Source: Mesaphorura yosii
Lineage: Eukaryota; Arthropoda; Collembola; Poduromorpha; Tullbergiidae
Length of the DNA: 28,917 nucleotides
NCBI GenBank assembly: GCA_009869945.1
Contig: WIXG01000651.1
Location: 1-28,917, forward strand
Direction of reading: 5' to 3'
Of the stretch, positions 1 to 9,502 are shown one piece after another; position 1 is the first letter of the stretch; every line of letters begins with the position of its first letter. The position numbers were made by a program, and so were the translations under genes. The notes beneath the pieces are model-generated. The model had not been told where the DNA came from. It ran no database searches and saw nothing but the letters and a program-made list of their open reading frames with translations.

Positions 1-301
1 TTGATTTGGGTAACTTCAATTGTTTGGCCACAAGGCGGACAGAAGTGTTGGGATTCTTGTCAAACTTCGACTTAACTTTGCGAATGTTCCTTGTCGATGA
101 CTGGATTGGTGGACGACCTTTGAGCTTTCTATATTGTGTGGTTCCATGAGTCAGGAACCGGTTAATAATTCGCCGAATTACTTGTGGTGCTCTGCCTTCA
201 CTCGCAAAATGTGAGACTGTTCTTTTAATGTTCTTATCGGCACTAGTAAAAAAGTGCACAACACGATTTGCGAAGTCTTGGTTCTGACTTCGTGTCACCA
301 T
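1..301 (-). CDS. Tc1/mariner-type transposase, N-terminal part (truncated by window edge)
   Basis: An open minus-strand frame runs from an ATG at 301 down to base 1, giving 100 codons with no stop. An in-frame TAA lies a few codons upstream, so this ATG is the first possible start in the exon. The product reads as a basic helix-turn-helix region with the linker motif KLKGRPP (around residue 60), followed by a second helical stretch (NIRKVKSKFDKNPNTSVRLV) ending in a recognition-helix-like VAKQLKLPKS. A first HTH, a GRP-type linker and a second HTH form the DNA-binding half of Tc1/mariner/IS630 transposases. The DDE catalytic domain would lie outside the window, so activity cannot be judged. 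No terminal inverted repeat could be assigned because the other end of the element is missing. Confidence 0.72.
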   Translation of the reverse strand, partial: MVTRSQNQDFANRVVHFFTSADKNIKRTVSHFASEGRAPQVIRRIINRFLTHGTTQYRKLKGRPPIQSSTRNIRKVKSKFDKNPNTSVRLVAKQLKLPKS

Positions 302-1241
302 TTTAGAAACTACTTAATCCCAGCTATTCGTATTATAAATTAATCCTTAGGTATTTAATTATAATTAAAGATCAACATCAAGTTGTTCTCGCGCAAGTTT
401 GTTTTGAAATCAAGTAAACGAAACAAGGAACCTTACTTATTGGACACGGTTTATTTTAATGCCAATGAAACCGCAATTCTTTCCGCACTTACTTTCTCTA
501 GTTGGTACAGCTGAAATACCATTCATGATTGAAATCATGCTTTCTCTCACCTTCGGATGTATAACATGCATTGATTTCTTTGCCAATAAAATCGCCGGTC
601 CCGTTGACTTATAACATGTAATCTGACGATTTCCCATCTGCCAAATCATTATTTACTTACCAGTTATTACCCTTGGTTGGATTCAAGTATAACTTCCGAA
701 AACTTACCGCGCGACTCCTTGATTCATAGCTTTTTAGATGTCATCATTTTTTCTTAAAATTGTATTTTATTGTATTGCATGAACTTGGTTATGGTATCAT
801 TAGATACTACAACTGAGAATCTGAGGTTGATATCAGTGTGTCCCACTGATCTGTCGGCTGCCGCAATACGTGGAGTGCTCGAACCTGTGTACGCACGATT
901 GATTTACTTCATTTAGCAGCATTTGTAGCCCCTTCCCACCTGACGAACCCAAACTCATGACAAATGAATGAAGTGTACGACGTAGAAAACTCTCGACCAT
1001 CGGCCACCATTTTATGCACAACTTTACATCAAGCTAATCAGCCACAAGAAACGAGATGAGACGAGACGTGTATCCGACAAGGAAATGCAATTAGTCGGAA
1101 TAACACGTTTGTACTTTGTATCATGTCTCCGGGTTTCTACTTCTTATCAGTAGACGAGATGGGATGTTGCATGACTGCAGTACAGTTTGACCTTCCCAGT
1201 TGTAAGTTTCACTCACTTTCGCATAGAATACAAGTTACAAA
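302..1241. other. Intergenic stretch; no gene recognised
   Basis: This separates the transposase start from the GPCR start. It holds AT-rich sequence and short minus-strand open frames (437-649, 833-1021) that carry no motif I recognise and no convincing splice partners. The part nearest 301 may be the 5' flank and terminal repeat of the transposon. The part before 1242 presumably holds the GPCR promoter and 5' UTR, but no clear TATA or initiator pair was seen. Confidence 0.5.
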
Positions 1242-2186
1242 ATGTGTCAACCATCTTTAACCACGCCAGACTCATTTCCCGTGCCAGGAACCGTGACCTG
1301 GACAGTGTTAAATATTCTGAAGGCTGTTGGGTTTTCGATTCTCTCGCTCATCGTGGTCACAGGCAACTTGATGGTGCTACTCGTTCTCGCAAAGCAAGCC
1401 AGAAGTCTATCGCCGAGCTTTCCGACTCACTTCGTCACGAGTTTGGCAGTTGCTGATATTCTTGTCGGAGTGGTCGTGATTCCGATTAACGGAACTGTGT
1501 CCATCATCAGGAACTGGCCATTCGGGCAAGTGGTTTGTGAGGTTCTGAGCGGCGTGGACATTGTGAGCATTGCGGCTTCAATCATGTTTCTGAGCGCAAT
1601 CGCAGCCGATCGCTACGCTGGAGTGCATCATCCCCTCGCATATCGGAACAGAATGACACGCAGAATGAAGGCGGGCCTTGTGGTGGGTATCTGGACACTC
1701 GTGCTCTTGGTGTGCTTGAGCACGATTCTATTCTGGTCGCAGGAGTCACGCGCAGAGTGTGACGACTCCTTCGAATACGACCGGGCAATGTCCGCATGTT
1801 TGGCCGGAGCCTTTTGCATCCCGCTCTCAATCATTCTGGTCGTGCACTGGAAAATATACAGGACCCTGGCCAGGCGAAAGGGAGAGGGGTCAGACCGGGC
1901 GGACCTGCGCAGACATGGAGGCGCGGAAATGGCCAGTGAAAGAAAAACGGTTACCGTGCTGGCTTTCGTGCTCACCGCTTTTCTTGTTTGTTGGTTACCA
2001 TATATTACCATGCTTGCATTGACCGCTGTCGGCCTCGAATTCGGCGCGAGACGAGACTTACATGGAATCTTTATCTGGCTTGGCTACTTTAACAGCTGTC
2101 TGAATCCAATAATTTACCTACTCACCAACAAGAGCCTTGCGAAGGCCTTTGAAAAGTTCTGGTTTTGTTGTCACAATAAAACGTGA
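1242..2186 (+). CDS. Biogenic-amine-type class A GPCR
   Basis: A single coding exon of 314 codons encodes a seven-helix rhodopsin-family receptor. Landmarks are GN in TM1 (41-42), SLAVAD in TM2 (67-72), Cys99 with Cys173 for the extracellular disulfide, Asp106 at the amine-binding position 3.32, DRY at 123-125, CWLP at 250-253, WLGY at 279-282 and NPxxY at 288-292. Asp3.32 plus W7.40/Y7.43 points to a monoamine ligand (octopamine, tyramine, dopamine, serotonin or histamine class). TM5 has Cys and Ala where catecholamine receptors usually carry serines (5.42, 5.46), and TM6 has YI rather than FF after the CWLP, so the ligand is open. The third intracellular loop is very short (about 25 residues). 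A Cys-Cys pair at 309-310 could be palmitoylated. A consensus donor (GTGAGT at 2183) overlaps the stop codon, so a short alternative C-terminus is possible. Confidence 0.88.
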   Translation: MCQPSLTTPDSFPVPGTVTWTVLNILKAVGFSILSLIVVTGNLMVLLVLAKQARSLSPSFPTHFVTSLAVADILVGVVVIPINGTVSIIRNWPFGQVVCEVLSGVDIVSIAASIMFLSAIAADRYAGVHHPLAYRNRMTRRMKAGLVVGIWTLVLLVCLSTILFWSQESRAECDDSFEYDRAMSACLAGAFCIPLSIILVVHWKIYRTLARRKGEGSDRADLRRHGGAEMASERKTVTVLAFVLTAFLVCWLPYITMLALTAVGLEFGARRDLHGIFIWLGYFNSCLNPIIYLLTNKSLAKAFEKFWFCCHNKT

Positions 2187-2883
2187 GTGCTTTTGCAGAA
2201 TATGCTCTCGAGTCCCATACGTCCCTGTGATACTATTTAAGCATTATTGGATTGGACCTGCTCAAAAAGGCTGATTCGGCTTGCGGTTTCTTATGATGAC
2301 ACGGTTCAACTCCTCTCCGCGCGCATGTTTCGGGTGCACTGGGACTGCAGGCTCGAGGGTTGCGTCTGGGGGGAGGGAGTGCGGATGGGTGGGCTGGGGA
2401 TACAGGTCCTTATTCCTTACTGGTGTTTCTCCTAGCAGTTAGCTTTCTAGGTTAATTCAAGTAGCCTTTTGTACTAATTATTATTGTGTTTTGATTGTCT
2501 CAGTAAATTCCAGTGTACGAGTGCGAGTGTGAGAAATATGCTCGGTATATCCTTCCTCGACATTTGAACCGTAGTTTATTTTTTCATTCGTGAGTACGCG
2601 AGTTACTGCGTATTACTAAATTCATTCATGTCTGGCTGCTCATTTTATTAGCTTGCACAAAAACATGAAGCCACAGGTGTGGACAGGCCAAGAACCCAAA
2701 GCTCAAAACTGATGTGGCAAACGTGCAAATACTGTGGATTCTTTGTCCAGAACCAAAACTAATTTATGCTGGTCATGATTCACCTCACATAAATGACGGC
2801 TGCAGCTGGCGTACGTTGATTACAGTTCAATTGTAGAATCCAAGCACTACAAAGAAAAAATTCATTCCACAAGAGCAGCAACA
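2187..2883. other. Intergenic stretch; no gene recognised
   Basis: This is the 3' flank of the GPCR and the upstream region of the phenoloxidase-family gene. A G-rich patch occurs near 2369-2400. Short open frames here have no recognisable content. No clear core-promoter motif was identified before 2884. Confidence 0.5.
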
Positions 2884-5669
2884 ATGCATTTCGCTGCCGT
2901 GTTTTTTATTCTTGGCCTAAAGACAGTTGCAGCTGACTTGGTCAACGTAATTACAAGTCCGGGAATGGAAACAGATTTTGTCGATGGCCCGCTCCGGGAG
3001 CCTCCTCTGCCGGAGATTCCATTTCCAGACGTCAGGAATATTACAGACGCAATCTCGCCCACCGCTTTCTTCTGTGACCAGAACTTGAAGTTTCGAAGGG
3101 CCGTAGCAGAGCTCAAAAAAGCGCTTCTTGGTAAGCCTGACGATGACGAACTCGCATAAACGAGCCTCATACTTACTCATGCAGGCGAAAATTCTTATGA
3201 GCTTGGCTTTCGTAGAAATTGAGAGCCCGTCCGACTTCCTTGCGGCGGTGCAAGCCCTGCGAAATGACAGCGAACTGCATCCGAGGGTCCTGAGTCGTGC
3301 GGTGATTGGGGCCATCATGAACCGTGACGATCGAGCCAATTTCAGGATCCCCAGCCTGCTGGAGGCCGAGCCGGACTCTGTTCTCTCTCCCAGCATAATA
3401 TCTCAGCTACAAATTCAATTCGGGCTTTCTCCCAACCGAAGAGTAAGACAAACGCGAAATTCTAGCTGTGTAAACTCCATCCATTCGTCCGACGGATTCT
3501 CAGTTTCTTGCTGTGCTCTAGAATTGTGTTGTATTGGACGAATGGAGCGGTGCTGACAACCTGCTGGAAAATGCGTTGTGGTACTTTCGCCAGGACCCGC
3601 TCGTCAACTCTCATCATTGGTTCTGGCACTTATACTACCCTTTCGACAGTTTCGCAGAGCGTGATCGTCGTGGAGAACTGTTTTATGCGATGCACCACAG
3701 CCTCATGGCGAGGTTCAGCAAAAATTGCGACACAAAATGGCAAAATCGCACGATTCTTTGAGACATTGCTAATCTTAAATGCAGGTATCATGCTGAACGT
3801 CTGAGTAACTTTCTGCCACCAATCAAAGAGCTCAGTATGGACAGAAACAAAATCATTCCCGAAGGCTTCGATGCTCATCTGAGGGAAATCAACGCGAAAC
3901 AGAATTGGGCCCCTCGTCCACCCGTGAGAATGATTTCGGTGAGCTGCATTGAAATTGCGATTGCGATTCCAAAGATCGTCGCCCTAATTTACATTTACCA
4001 TTTTCGCAACAGAACGCAGTTGAGACGTCATTCGCAAACTTGAGCATGGACGAGACCGTTCTTTGGCGGACACGAATCTTGGACGCAATTAATGCGGGCA
4101 GTTTCCTGCTGGTAAGTCCACCTCAGCGATTTAACGAATGATTACGATTACGTGTCCGCCTCCCCCGCATAATTTTAATTTATTGATTTGGTGGCTGGTT
4201 GTCTTTTTAGCCGAATGGGTCAACGCTCCTGCTGAGGAACGTGAACGGAATTGATGTGCTCGCCGAAACTGTCGAGGCGTCCGTCTTTAATGTGAATCCA
4301 TCGTACTACGGCCAATTCGGATACCACAACGCTGGGCACATTTTTATCGGTAATGTGATGCATCCACACGATCCAACGAGCTCGATCCCACCAGGGGTCA
4401 TGTCTGACACGGCAACAGCAATGCATGACGTCATGTTCTACCGCTGGCACAAGCATGTCGACGGCATCTTCCAGAAGCACAAGGCGACGCTGACTCCGTA
4501 TCAGCCTTTCGGGGTAACGCAGTCTGCAGCCCCGTTTTCGCCCTTTGGCCTTTGTTCCAGGCCTGATGTACTTGTTTAATCGTCCGATTCTAGGGAGAAT
4601 TGCCACTCGTCGTGCAGGAACCTACCCGTGCAGGGATCTTTGTTGATTCCATTCTTGTCCGCACCAAATCAGCATCGGCGGATGTGCTTGCGCTGCCCCA
4701 ACCAGCAAACGTACTGCGTACATTCTGGTCGTACACGATTTACAATCTGACCAACGGTCTCGACTTCGAACGAAATCAAAGCAGGGGCCAAGGCCCAGTC
4801 CAGGTTTGCGTCAAGCATCTAAATCATGCCGATTTCGTGTACAATATCACAATTGTAAGTTGGACTGGTGACCATGCAAATTGCCAGGAAGAAAGAGGAC
4901 AAATTCAGGAATTTCTGCTGTTATTTTCAGAGGAATACGAAGACCAGTTCAACAAAAGCAACCGTTCGAATTTTCCTCGCTCCGCGATTCTCTAATCTTG
5001 GGCTCCGATACTCGATGAAGGAGCAGCACGAACTCTTCTTCGCGCTCGACACGTTCAGCGTGAACCTGATCTCTGGGAATAACCACATTATTCGGCAATC
5101 TGTTGACTCGACACTCACAATTACGTTGAATCAGGGCCTTGACGAGCTAAACAACGACCAGACTCGATCCACGGTTTACTGCGGCTGTGGATGGCCTCAC
5201 TATTTGCTCCTGCCGAAGGGGCGCCCGATTCCCGGCATGACTTTCGACCTATTCGTGATGGTAACACAAGACGGCGATGGGAACTCGATTCCGTCCCTGC
5301 ACGCACCACCGCCGACGAGCACAGCTAACCGCTGCCAAGAGTCGTATTTGTACTGTGGTTCGTTTCATTCGAAGTACCCCGACCCTAAGCCGATGGGCTA
5401 CCCGTTCGACCGGCTGCCGTACAGCGTAAAGGACTACTTGGTTTCTCTGCCATTGCCATTCCCGTTCGTGCCGCCACTTTTCCCGTACACGAGAATGGTG
5501 CGCGATCTTGACGAATACATGAGGCCCATTCCGAATATGGCGTCAACACAGGTACGGACTCAGTTTGGAGCACGAGCAGCCTTGACATTGACATTCGTGT
5601 AAAATGTGTGTATTAATATTGCAGGTGCAAATTATTCATAACGATATTCCTGTCAGCCTGCCATTCTGA
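2884..5669 (+). CDS. Secreted phenoloxidase/hemocyanin-family type-3 copper protein
   Basis: Nine exons give a 716-residue protein: 2884-3102, 3185-3442, 3522-3712, 3785-3938, 4013-4111, 4211-4513, 4594-4854, 4931-5551 and 5625-5669; all phases agree. Residues 1-18 look like a signal peptide. CuA ligands are His191 and His195 (in SHHWFWH) and His217 (AMHH). CuB ligands are His346 and His350 (GYHNAGH) and His387 (YRWH), so the dicopper site is complete. The C-terminal beta domain carries CGCGWP near 579-584, the thioester-like motif of arthropod prophenoloxidases, which favours phenoloxidase over oxygen-carrier hemocyanin. Known family activity is oxidation of mono- and diphenols in melanisation, or oxygen transport. 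Insect prophenoloxidases usually lack a signal peptide, so this copy is unusual. The pro-region before the hemocyanin-N helix block is only about 45 residues. The exon 1 donor is weak (GTAGCA), but it alone keeps the frame. Confidence 0.88.
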
Positions 5670-5842
5670 AGTATTCTTTGTCTTTTTATGCCCTCGCTAT
5701 GCATGCATATGTTGTCTGGAATTTCCAGACTGGAATGATGTCGACAAAATGCGTGCCGCAGAATTAATCTTATTATTAGCATGCAATCCCTGCGCTGACT
5801 GTATTTCTATCGAATGCATCATACGCACAATTCTTGCTGTTG

Positions 5843-5848
5843 AATAAA
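5843..5848 (+). other. Poly(A) signal AATAAA for the phenoloxidase-family gene
   Basis: A canonical hexamer lies about 175 nt after the TGA stop at 5667-5669, before the minus-strand gene begins, so it is a plausible 3' end for the copper-protein transcript. Confidence 0.5.
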
Positions 5849-6393
5849 TCAAATTCTCTCGTTTCCGCAGTATCTTTGCAGTGGCAATGTCACATTAACG
5901 CTCCATCCATCCGCTATTCGATGTCCATCATAATGCGAGTGTGCTCGCTCGCGCTCTGTCAAAGTGCCGGATGCTGACTTCAATTCGTAGATTACAATTT
6001 GCACGCGACCCGTGTTCTTACATAAGTGTTTTAAAGTCCTGATGATCAACGTCCACTTGAGAATGGACCAGAAACTGCTGAATGAATGAGCTCGCCTGAA
6101 TTCAGTTCAGACTTGAACCTTCCACTCCGGGACGTAGGAGTATTCGACTCTCGAACACAGGAATTGATCAGAAGACGATGTGACGACGCCGCAAAAGAGC
6201 AACGGTAAATTCATACGGCCTTCATTATTGCAGCAAATCCAAATTGTCAATTCTGGCGGCACAGGAATCTGAAAAATTTAAAAACAAGACTGCTGGAAGA
6301 ATGAGGATGAAATGAAACGTTTTTATGACGAATTCTACTTTTAGGATGCGTGTTTCGCCTTTGGCAAATGCAGGATGCAGGAAAATGGTACAA

Positions 6394-6399
6394 TTTATT
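6394..6399 (-). other. Poly(A) signal AATAAA for the secreted orphan gene
   Basis: On the minus strand, AATAAA falls about 24 nt past the TAA at 6425-6423. This gives a very short 3' UTR and supports the stop chosen for that gene. Confidence 0.5.
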
Positions 6400-6422
6400 C
6401 CAGTCCCACAAGGCAATTACAA

Positions 6423-7260
6423 TTAAGGTCTTGATAAACACACTCGCCCCCGGACTTCGTCAATATTGTCAATATTTCCATGCCCCGGAATGTCACACCC
6501 GCCTCCTCCTTGTTGGTGACTCAGAATTTCCGCGAGAGATGTAAGGTAACGAATTGCAATATTTGTAGACTTGGATGGACCATTGTACCGCACAATTTCC
6601 TTTATGATTTCAATCTGATTTCGGCTGAGTCGAGCATTTTCTTCTCCTGGTGTGTGCACTGCAATCACAAGCTGGCGATCTCCCTGTCCATCTCCTCCAC
6701 ATGGTAGGCGTGCTGCAGAGTAGCGAGGAGAAATCCATTTGATCGCCTTCAGAGTTCCAGGGCCAGTGCCTGTAAGGAGGTAATGAGCAGAAATATCGCC
6801 CTGGATCCATTGGCGTAGTACGGAGCCCAAATGGCGATCAGGAATGGGCACCAAGACGACAGTGTCCAGCTTCACGGAGAAGTCTCGAGGCGGTGCGTAG
6901 TCCCTCGGGCTCTTGCCGGCTGGCACTGGGTAAGTTTCCACCAGCCACGCATCTGCCTGGCCAAGATTCTGTGCAATGTCGTCCACCTCCCAGTCGCTGG
7001 AAATGGTGTTGTCGCCAAGGATGGAGCTGAGCAACGTCTCTTCCCATTGGAGTGGACAGGAACTGTCACTGGGATCTGCAATAATTGTGCCACTGTAGAA
7101 TTAAATTAAGACTTGACGGAACGAGAGAGAACTCACGCGACCAGCCATTGCCTTGTACAAATGTCACTGGAAATTTGTTCCCGTCCACAAAAGTGACCAA
7201 TAAACAGAAGAAAGCACCGACTGGAAATGTCAACAGACAGATTCTGCCCGGATTCTGCAT
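6423..7260 (-). CDS. Secreted protein of unknown family (orphan)
   Basis: Two exons, complement(7137-7260) and complement(6423-7075), join in phase through a 61-nt GT-AG intron (donor GTGAGT, acceptor ATTGCAG) to give 258 residues. The start is a basic residue followed by a hydrophobic run (LLTFPVGAFFCLLVTFV, residues 9-25), a good signal peptide with likely cleavage near residue 28. The mature protein has few cysteines, no further membrane segment and a glycine-rich stretch near the C-terminus (QQGGGGCDIPG). I recognise no domain. The gene model is supported by a TATA/initiator pair upstream, good splice sites and a near poly(A) hexamer. It is therefore probably a real expressed gene, but its function is unknown. 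It converges on the phenoloxidase-family gene; I infer no functional link from that. Confidence 0.72.
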
Positions 7261-7285
7261 TTTGAAGTGCTCTGCTCTCGACGAG

Positions 7286-7324
7286 TAACTGAGAGCACCG
7301 TAATTTGGTCAAGAACCTTTTATA
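7286..7324 (-). promoter_or_regulatory. TATA box plus arthropod initiator for the secreted orphan gene
   Basis: On the minus strand, TATAAAAA (7324-7317) is followed by TCAGTT (7291-7286), the arthropod initiator, with the initiator A at 7289 about 35 nt after the first T of the TATA box. The predicted 5' UTR is then about 28 nt before the ATG at 7260. The spacing is close to the usual arthropod TATA-Inr distance. Confidence 0.6.
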
Positions 7325-8208
7325 AACTTTGCATACGATAACGGAATTTAAAACGAGTTTTTTCTGATCCATGGACATTCGATGGCGGATATTTTTGGAT
7401 TCACATTCTCATGCATACTGGATTACGGATTGAAGAGCCGTTACTTATACCCAAGCAGAACCCGGAAATACATTGCTTATGCTTAAATACAATACACACA
7501 AATAATTGCATTTTACTAGTGTGAAATATCCTCAGGAGAAAATATACAATGCAACTTTCATAAACTCGCAGCTCGCAGCACTGTTGTGAAGTATTATTTA
7601 TTTCAGGCAGGTTTGGATGTGGCGCTGAAGGACGGATTTTAATCCGCTGAAGCTGTGGTTCACAGGCTGCCACTGCTGCTGCCAGGGCGTAAAAGCCCTT
7701 GATCTCCACAAGCACTGACGGTTCTCATACACGTCCAGGATCAGCCCCTTTTCTCACCTAAAGGACGCCGTTTTTAAAAGTGGACGAGCGAGGAAACGAA
7801 AAGAAGTGAACTTGCAGCAGGAAAGAATTTGTAATGAGTTTATTGGAATATTATGTACCTATTTGCGATCATTGTTCATTTAAAATTCTCAGTGCCTTTC
7901 GAAATTGAGAACAAACTTAGATGATTGGAGAAATCAAATGCTAAAATGCTAACTGCTTCTCAAAATCAATTCTCCCTCATTCCAAGAATATTTAAAATCA
8001 CAAGAAACATGTAGTCACACTTAGAGAATGTACGGTCAACATCCTAATCTGAATGATATTGTTTGTTCGTTGAAAACCCTGCGAAATCAGATTCTATTCC
8101 AAACTTTCATGTCCATAGTGTTAACATGGCATTGGAAATTAACACGTGCGACGTCAATTTTAACTAAATTCGGGCAAGTTAGGATTTTCGGGAGCCAAGA
8201 AATATATG

Positions 8209-8433
8209 CAACACCTAGCCTAACCTACCCTAATAGAACGAATAAAGTCGTGGCACTGGCATGCAGGCCATGCCAAGCATGGAAACTTAGCAACTTGATT
8301 TTGGCATAGGAGTATGCATGGCATGGGAATTAGCACGGTGTTTTTACTTAATACCTAACCCAAAGTAAATTGACGCTAGCAAATTCTTGACTAGAATTTG
8401 CTAGCGTCAATTAACTTTGACCTAACCTAACCT
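8209..8433. repeat. Scattered CCTAA (TTAGG telomere-type) motifs
   Basis: Short runs related to (TTAGG)n occur on the + strand as CCTAA: around 8214-8232 (AGCCTAACCTACCCTAA), at 8353-8359 and at 8421-8432 (two clean tandem units). TTAGG is the ancestral arthropod telomere unit. These runs are too short to be a telomere, and similar runs occur inside dispersed repeats. Confidence 0.4.
8361..8419. repeat. Near-perfect 27-bp inverted repeat (hairpin, 5-nt loop)
   Basis: Arms 8361-8387 and 8393-8419 are inverted complements at 26 of 27 positions (the mismatch is 8367 against 8413), separated by a 5-nt loop TGACT. The arms contain the palindrome GCTAGC. Both flanks carry CCTAACC in the same orientation, not inverted. 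It could be a foldback transposon tip, a replication-born palindrome or a small-RNA hairpin; the sequence alone does not decide. Confidence 0.8.
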
Positions 8434-8881
8434 TCTGACCTTTATGAGCAAATATTCGCAAAAATGATTCTAGTCAGTGTTTGTGCTGGCTTGAAATGAT
8501 ACCTTGAGAAATGTGAACCTCTGATAATGCCAATGCATACTACCTTGGAGCGACACTTAACCGTTGCATGTGTTTTGCGAACTTCTAACGGCACGGTAGT
8601 AATTTGCCAGTGAGAGTGACAATAATGTCAGTTTGGCAGTGGCAATAATAGTCGTATGCAAATTTCTTTATTTGTTACGACTCACCACAATTTTCAAACC
8701 ATGAATCACGTAAATTTGTTTTTGTTTTTAAAAGTGGACTCGCACATGGTCATGAAATTTTGACAACAGATCAAGTTTTGCCAGTTGTTTTATTCGGTAG
8801 TTAGATATGGTTTAATAGCTCTTGCTGGAAACACTAGAAATTCAATTCTCTCTCGCATTCGTTGTGGAAAGGAATGTATCA

Positions 8882-9296
8882 GTTAAGGCCCTGTTTCTGG
8901 CCAAAGGCAGACTACTGATGAGTCATATATCAATCGAAAGCTTATGATACAAGGATTCCAATGAAACATATTTCACATCGAAACCCCACTGCCTAAGCCC
9001 ACAGTGCCTTGTCAAAGTTCAGCACTGTGACCTCAAAAATCTCAAAAATGAAGAGTAATATTGAAAAAGTCTAAACAAAAAAAACGCGCTTTTTGGTGAA
9101 AATTCTGAGGAAAATATCAAACCATGATTTTCATTTATTTTAACCCTGTTTAAATAGGATTTTTTGAGTTTTCGCAGTTTATTGGCCGTATCATTCTTAA
9201 ATGAAGGTATAGTGTAAAATAGGTTATACTTTAAAAATCTCACATCACTGGTTCTTCACTCATCAGTCTGCGTTTGGCCAGAGACAGGGCCTTAAC
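8882..9296. mobile_element. MITE-like element with about 40-bp terminal inverted repeats
   Basis: The left arm 8882-8923 begins GTTAAGGCCCTGT and the right arm 9258-9296 ends with its complement. The arms match over about 39 bp with two mismatches and a 3-nt indel (ACT present only on the left). Weaker similarity continues outward (TGGAAAGGA near 8865-8874 against TCCTTTCCA near 9305-9313) and inward (a shared ATGATAC-type stretch), so the true ends may lie near 8865 and 9314. The roughly 330-bp interior has no coding frame of note. This is the shape of a non-autonomous DNA transposon. No target-site duplication was confirmed. Confidence 0.7.
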
Positions 9297-9502
9297 CGGA
9301 ACCATCCTTTCCAAATTAAAGTGGCGATGGAAGTTTTAAAGAACGATCTCAATTTGGTTAGAAGCACCCTTATGCCCAACCAATAACGTGCGACAACTCT
9401 CATTTGACCTCCGTAACACACACAAGTCGTATGCTAGTCGCCGTATGGAGCAATATCGAGTAGTATCGCATGATAAGACACATTGGAACTTTAGTATAAC
9501 CA

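Larger units (their letters stand above)
5670..6422. other. Convergent intergenic region; 3' UTRs only
   Basis: This lies between the stop of the plus-strand phenoloxidase-family gene and the stop of the minus-strand secreted orphan. It contains the poly(A) hexamers of both genes and otherwise short frames with no recognisable motif. Confidence 0.5.
7325..8865. other. Gene-poor, repeat-bearing intergenic region
   Basis: No protein-coding gene is recognised. Minus frame 7401-7715 and plus frame 8028-8309 lack motifs and splice context. From about 8120 to 8440 the sequence looks repeat-derived: approximate repeats containing CATGGCAT (8123 and 8317 areas), CCTAA-type runs and a long hairpin, which is listed separately. 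Confidence 0.5.

Noticed and set aside
2176..2181. AATAAA inside the GPCR C-terminal codons as its poly(A) signal
   Set aside because: It lies before the stop codon; using it would truncate the reading frame.
3508..3804. Overlapping + frames in introns of the phenoloxidase-type gene
   Set aside because: They are read-through of exon 3 or intron sequence in other frames; the nine-exon model explains the region.
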